Source of the DNA: Thermodesulfobacteriales bacterium
Lineage (GTDB): Bacteria; Desulfobacterota_D; UBA1144; Nemesobacterales; UBA2774
Assembly: GCA_004525335.1 (NCBI GenBank)
Contig: SPCL01000095.1
Span: 1-7,876 of the forward strand
Direction of reading: 5' to 3'
Length of the DNA stretch: 7,876 bases
This document shows positions 7,293 through 7,876 of the stretch, piece after piece; position 1 is the stretch's first letter, and each line of letters opens with the position of its first letter. Under the pieces are notes generated by a model. It worked only from the letters and a program-made list of their open reading frames with translations, had not been told where the DNA came from and did not search any database. Made by a program: the position numbers and the translations under genes.

Positions 7293-7301
7293 TGATTAAG
7301 A
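7287..7301. repeat. 15-base palindrome over the lapA-like stop codon
   Basis: TCTTAAT-G-ATTAAGA is perfectly symmetric about base 7294 and includes the TAA stop (7290-7292). As RNA it could form a 6-bp stem with a UGA triloop, mostly A-U pairs. No T-tract follows, so it does not look like an intrinsic terminator. It may be a chance palindrome in AT-rich DNA. Confidence 0.35.
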
Positions 7302-7336
7302 TCATAGGCTAATAAAAAGGAGATAAAGTAGGGAAT

Positions 7337-7365
7337 ATTTTAGTCCCAATAATCGGGGCTGAGAT
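7337..7365 (+). promoter_or_regulatory. hairpin-forming element upstream of lipA
   Basis: Bases 7337-7347 can pair with 7355-7365 to give an 11-bp stem, including three G-U wobbles, around a 7-base loop AATAATC. The top of the stem is GC-rich (CCC with GGG). It ends 12 bases before the lipA ATG and directly abuts the -10-like hexamer. The sequence after it is TATAATATAAAT, not a T-run, so termination is unlikely. The wobble pairs form only in plus-strand RNA, which would need transcription coming from upstream. Confidence 0.35.
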
Positions 7366-7371
7366 TATAAT
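7366..7371 (+). promoter_or_regulatory. candidate -10 box for a leaderless lipA transcript
   Basis: A perfect TATAAT lies 6 bases before ATG 7378, the spacing at which a transcript would begin at or next to the start codon. No Shine-Dalgarno precedes this ATG. The -35 position (7343-7348, GTCCCA) matches only 3 of 6 consensus bases, which keeps confidence low. Confidence 0.4.
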
Positions 7372-7377
7372 ATAAAT

Positions 7378-7876
7378 ATGCGTAATAATGGAAAACCAAG
7401 CTGGATTAAAGCAAAGCTTCCTTCCGGCAAGAATTACATCCACCTTAAAAACCTGACAAAAGAACTCGGCCTTCATACAGTTTGCCAGGAAGCGCGCTGC
7501 CCTAATATTGGGGAATGCTGGAGCGCAGGAACTCTTACATTTATGATACTCGGCGACACTTGCACAAGAAGCTGCGGATTTTGTCATGTGAAGACTGGGA
7601 ATGGCGGCGAGCTTGATTGGGAAGAGCCCAAGAGAGTAGCTCAGGCAGTACATAGCCTAACCGAGAATAACGCCAATATAACTCACGTTGTAATCACTTC
7701 CGTTAATCGTGACGATAAAAACTTTGATAGCGCATGTATTTTTGCAGAAACTATCAAGACTGTCAGAGAATATAACCCGGAAGTTAAGATCGAAGTTTTA
7801 ATACCAGACTTTAAAGGTGATTCCCAGGCGCTTAATCAGATACTCGAGGCAGGACCTGATGTGCTTAATCACAACA
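7378..7876 (+). CDS. lipA: lipoyl synthase, 3'-truncated by the window end
   Basis: Radical-SAM enzyme that inserts two sulfurs into the octanoyl chain on the lipoyl domains of 2-oxoacid dehydrogenases and the glycine cleavage H protein. The first 166 residues are present, of roughly 280-320. The auxiliary-cluster motif CQEARCPNIGEC (Cys36, Cys41, Cys47; Cx4Cx5C) and the radical-SAM motif CTRSCGFC (Cys62, Cys66, Cys69; CxxxCxxC) are complete. They are followed by EPKRVAQAV (83-91), VVITSVNRDD (104-113) and EVLIPDFKGD (139-148), ending at DVLNHN. After NRDD the usual LxDGGA-type loop is replaced by KNFDSA (114-119). ATG 7378 gives a short N-terminus of usual form before the WIKAKLPSG segment. 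No Shine-Dalgarno precedes it. An octanoyltransferase gene (lipB) is a common neighbour and may lie outside the window. Confidence 0.96.
   Translation, partial: MRNNGKPSWIKAKLPSGKNYIHLKNLTKELGLHTVCQEARCPNIGECWSAGTLTFMILGDTCTRSCGFCHVKTGNGGELDWEEPKRVAQAVHSLTENNANITHVVITSVNRDDKNFDSACIFAETIKTVREYNPEVKIEVLIPDFKGDSQALNQILEAGPDVLNHN

Noticed and set aside
7337..7371. Intrinsic terminator before lipA
   Set aside because: The hairpin is followed by TATAATATAAAT rather than a T-tract, and on the opposite strand the wobble pairs become mismatches.
7309..7653. Minus-strand open frame of 114 codons opposite lipA
   Set aside because: It lies antisense to a clear, conserved lipA sequence and its translation has no recognisable features.
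1..7876. CRISPR array, insertion sequence, tRNA or defence system
   Set aside because: No spaced direct repeats, transposase motifs, tRNA-like cloverleaf or known defence domains were seen on either strand.

Overview
The window is AT-rich (roughly 40% G+C by eye, not computed) and densely coding. It carries eight protein genes and no gene-free stretch longer than about 90 bases. It looks like chromosomal housekeeping DNA from a Gram-negative-type bacterium. The order aroA-cmk-rpsA-sppA followed by a HIT-family gene and a lapA-like gene recalls arrangements I know from Deltaproteobacteria and relatives (Desulfobacterota in the broad sense, possibly Dadabacteria-like lineages). That placement is inferred from gene order and a six-domain S1, not from a search.

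Layout. Positions 1-695 hold the 3' part of an AEC-family permease gene (+). It converges, with only 7 bases between stop codons, on a minus-strand gene (703-1677) for an exported or membrane-anchored beta-propeller-like protein of unknown function. A 90-base divergent spacer follows, then a co-directional plus-strand run: aroA (EPSP synthase), cmk (CMP kinase), rpsA (ribosomal protein S1), sppA (signal peptide peptidase), a HIT-family Ap4A-phosphorylase-like gene, a lapA-like membrane protein gene, and the 5' part of lipA (lipoyl synthase), cut by the window end.

The run from aroA to lapA is probably one or two operons. Gaps are 35 bases (aroA-cmk), 82 (cmk-rpsA), a 4-base overlap (rpsA/sppA), 2 (sppA-HIT) and 10 (HIT-lapA). 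The products span aromatic amino acid synthesis, nucleotide supply, translation initiation, membrane protein turnover and nucleotide salvage, which is a conserved growth-linked neighbourhood rather than a single pathway. lipA sits behind an 85-base spacer with its own -10-like hexamer 6 bases before its ATG, so it may be transcribed separately, perhaps as a leaderless message.

I found no mobile element, CRISPR array, RNA gene, defence system or other clear novel system. The points worth a second look are modest: the uncharacterised propeller protein, the lipA upstream region (hairpin, leaderless-type promoter, orphan Shine-Dalgarno), an unusual LipA loop, and a short inverted repeat just before rpsA.
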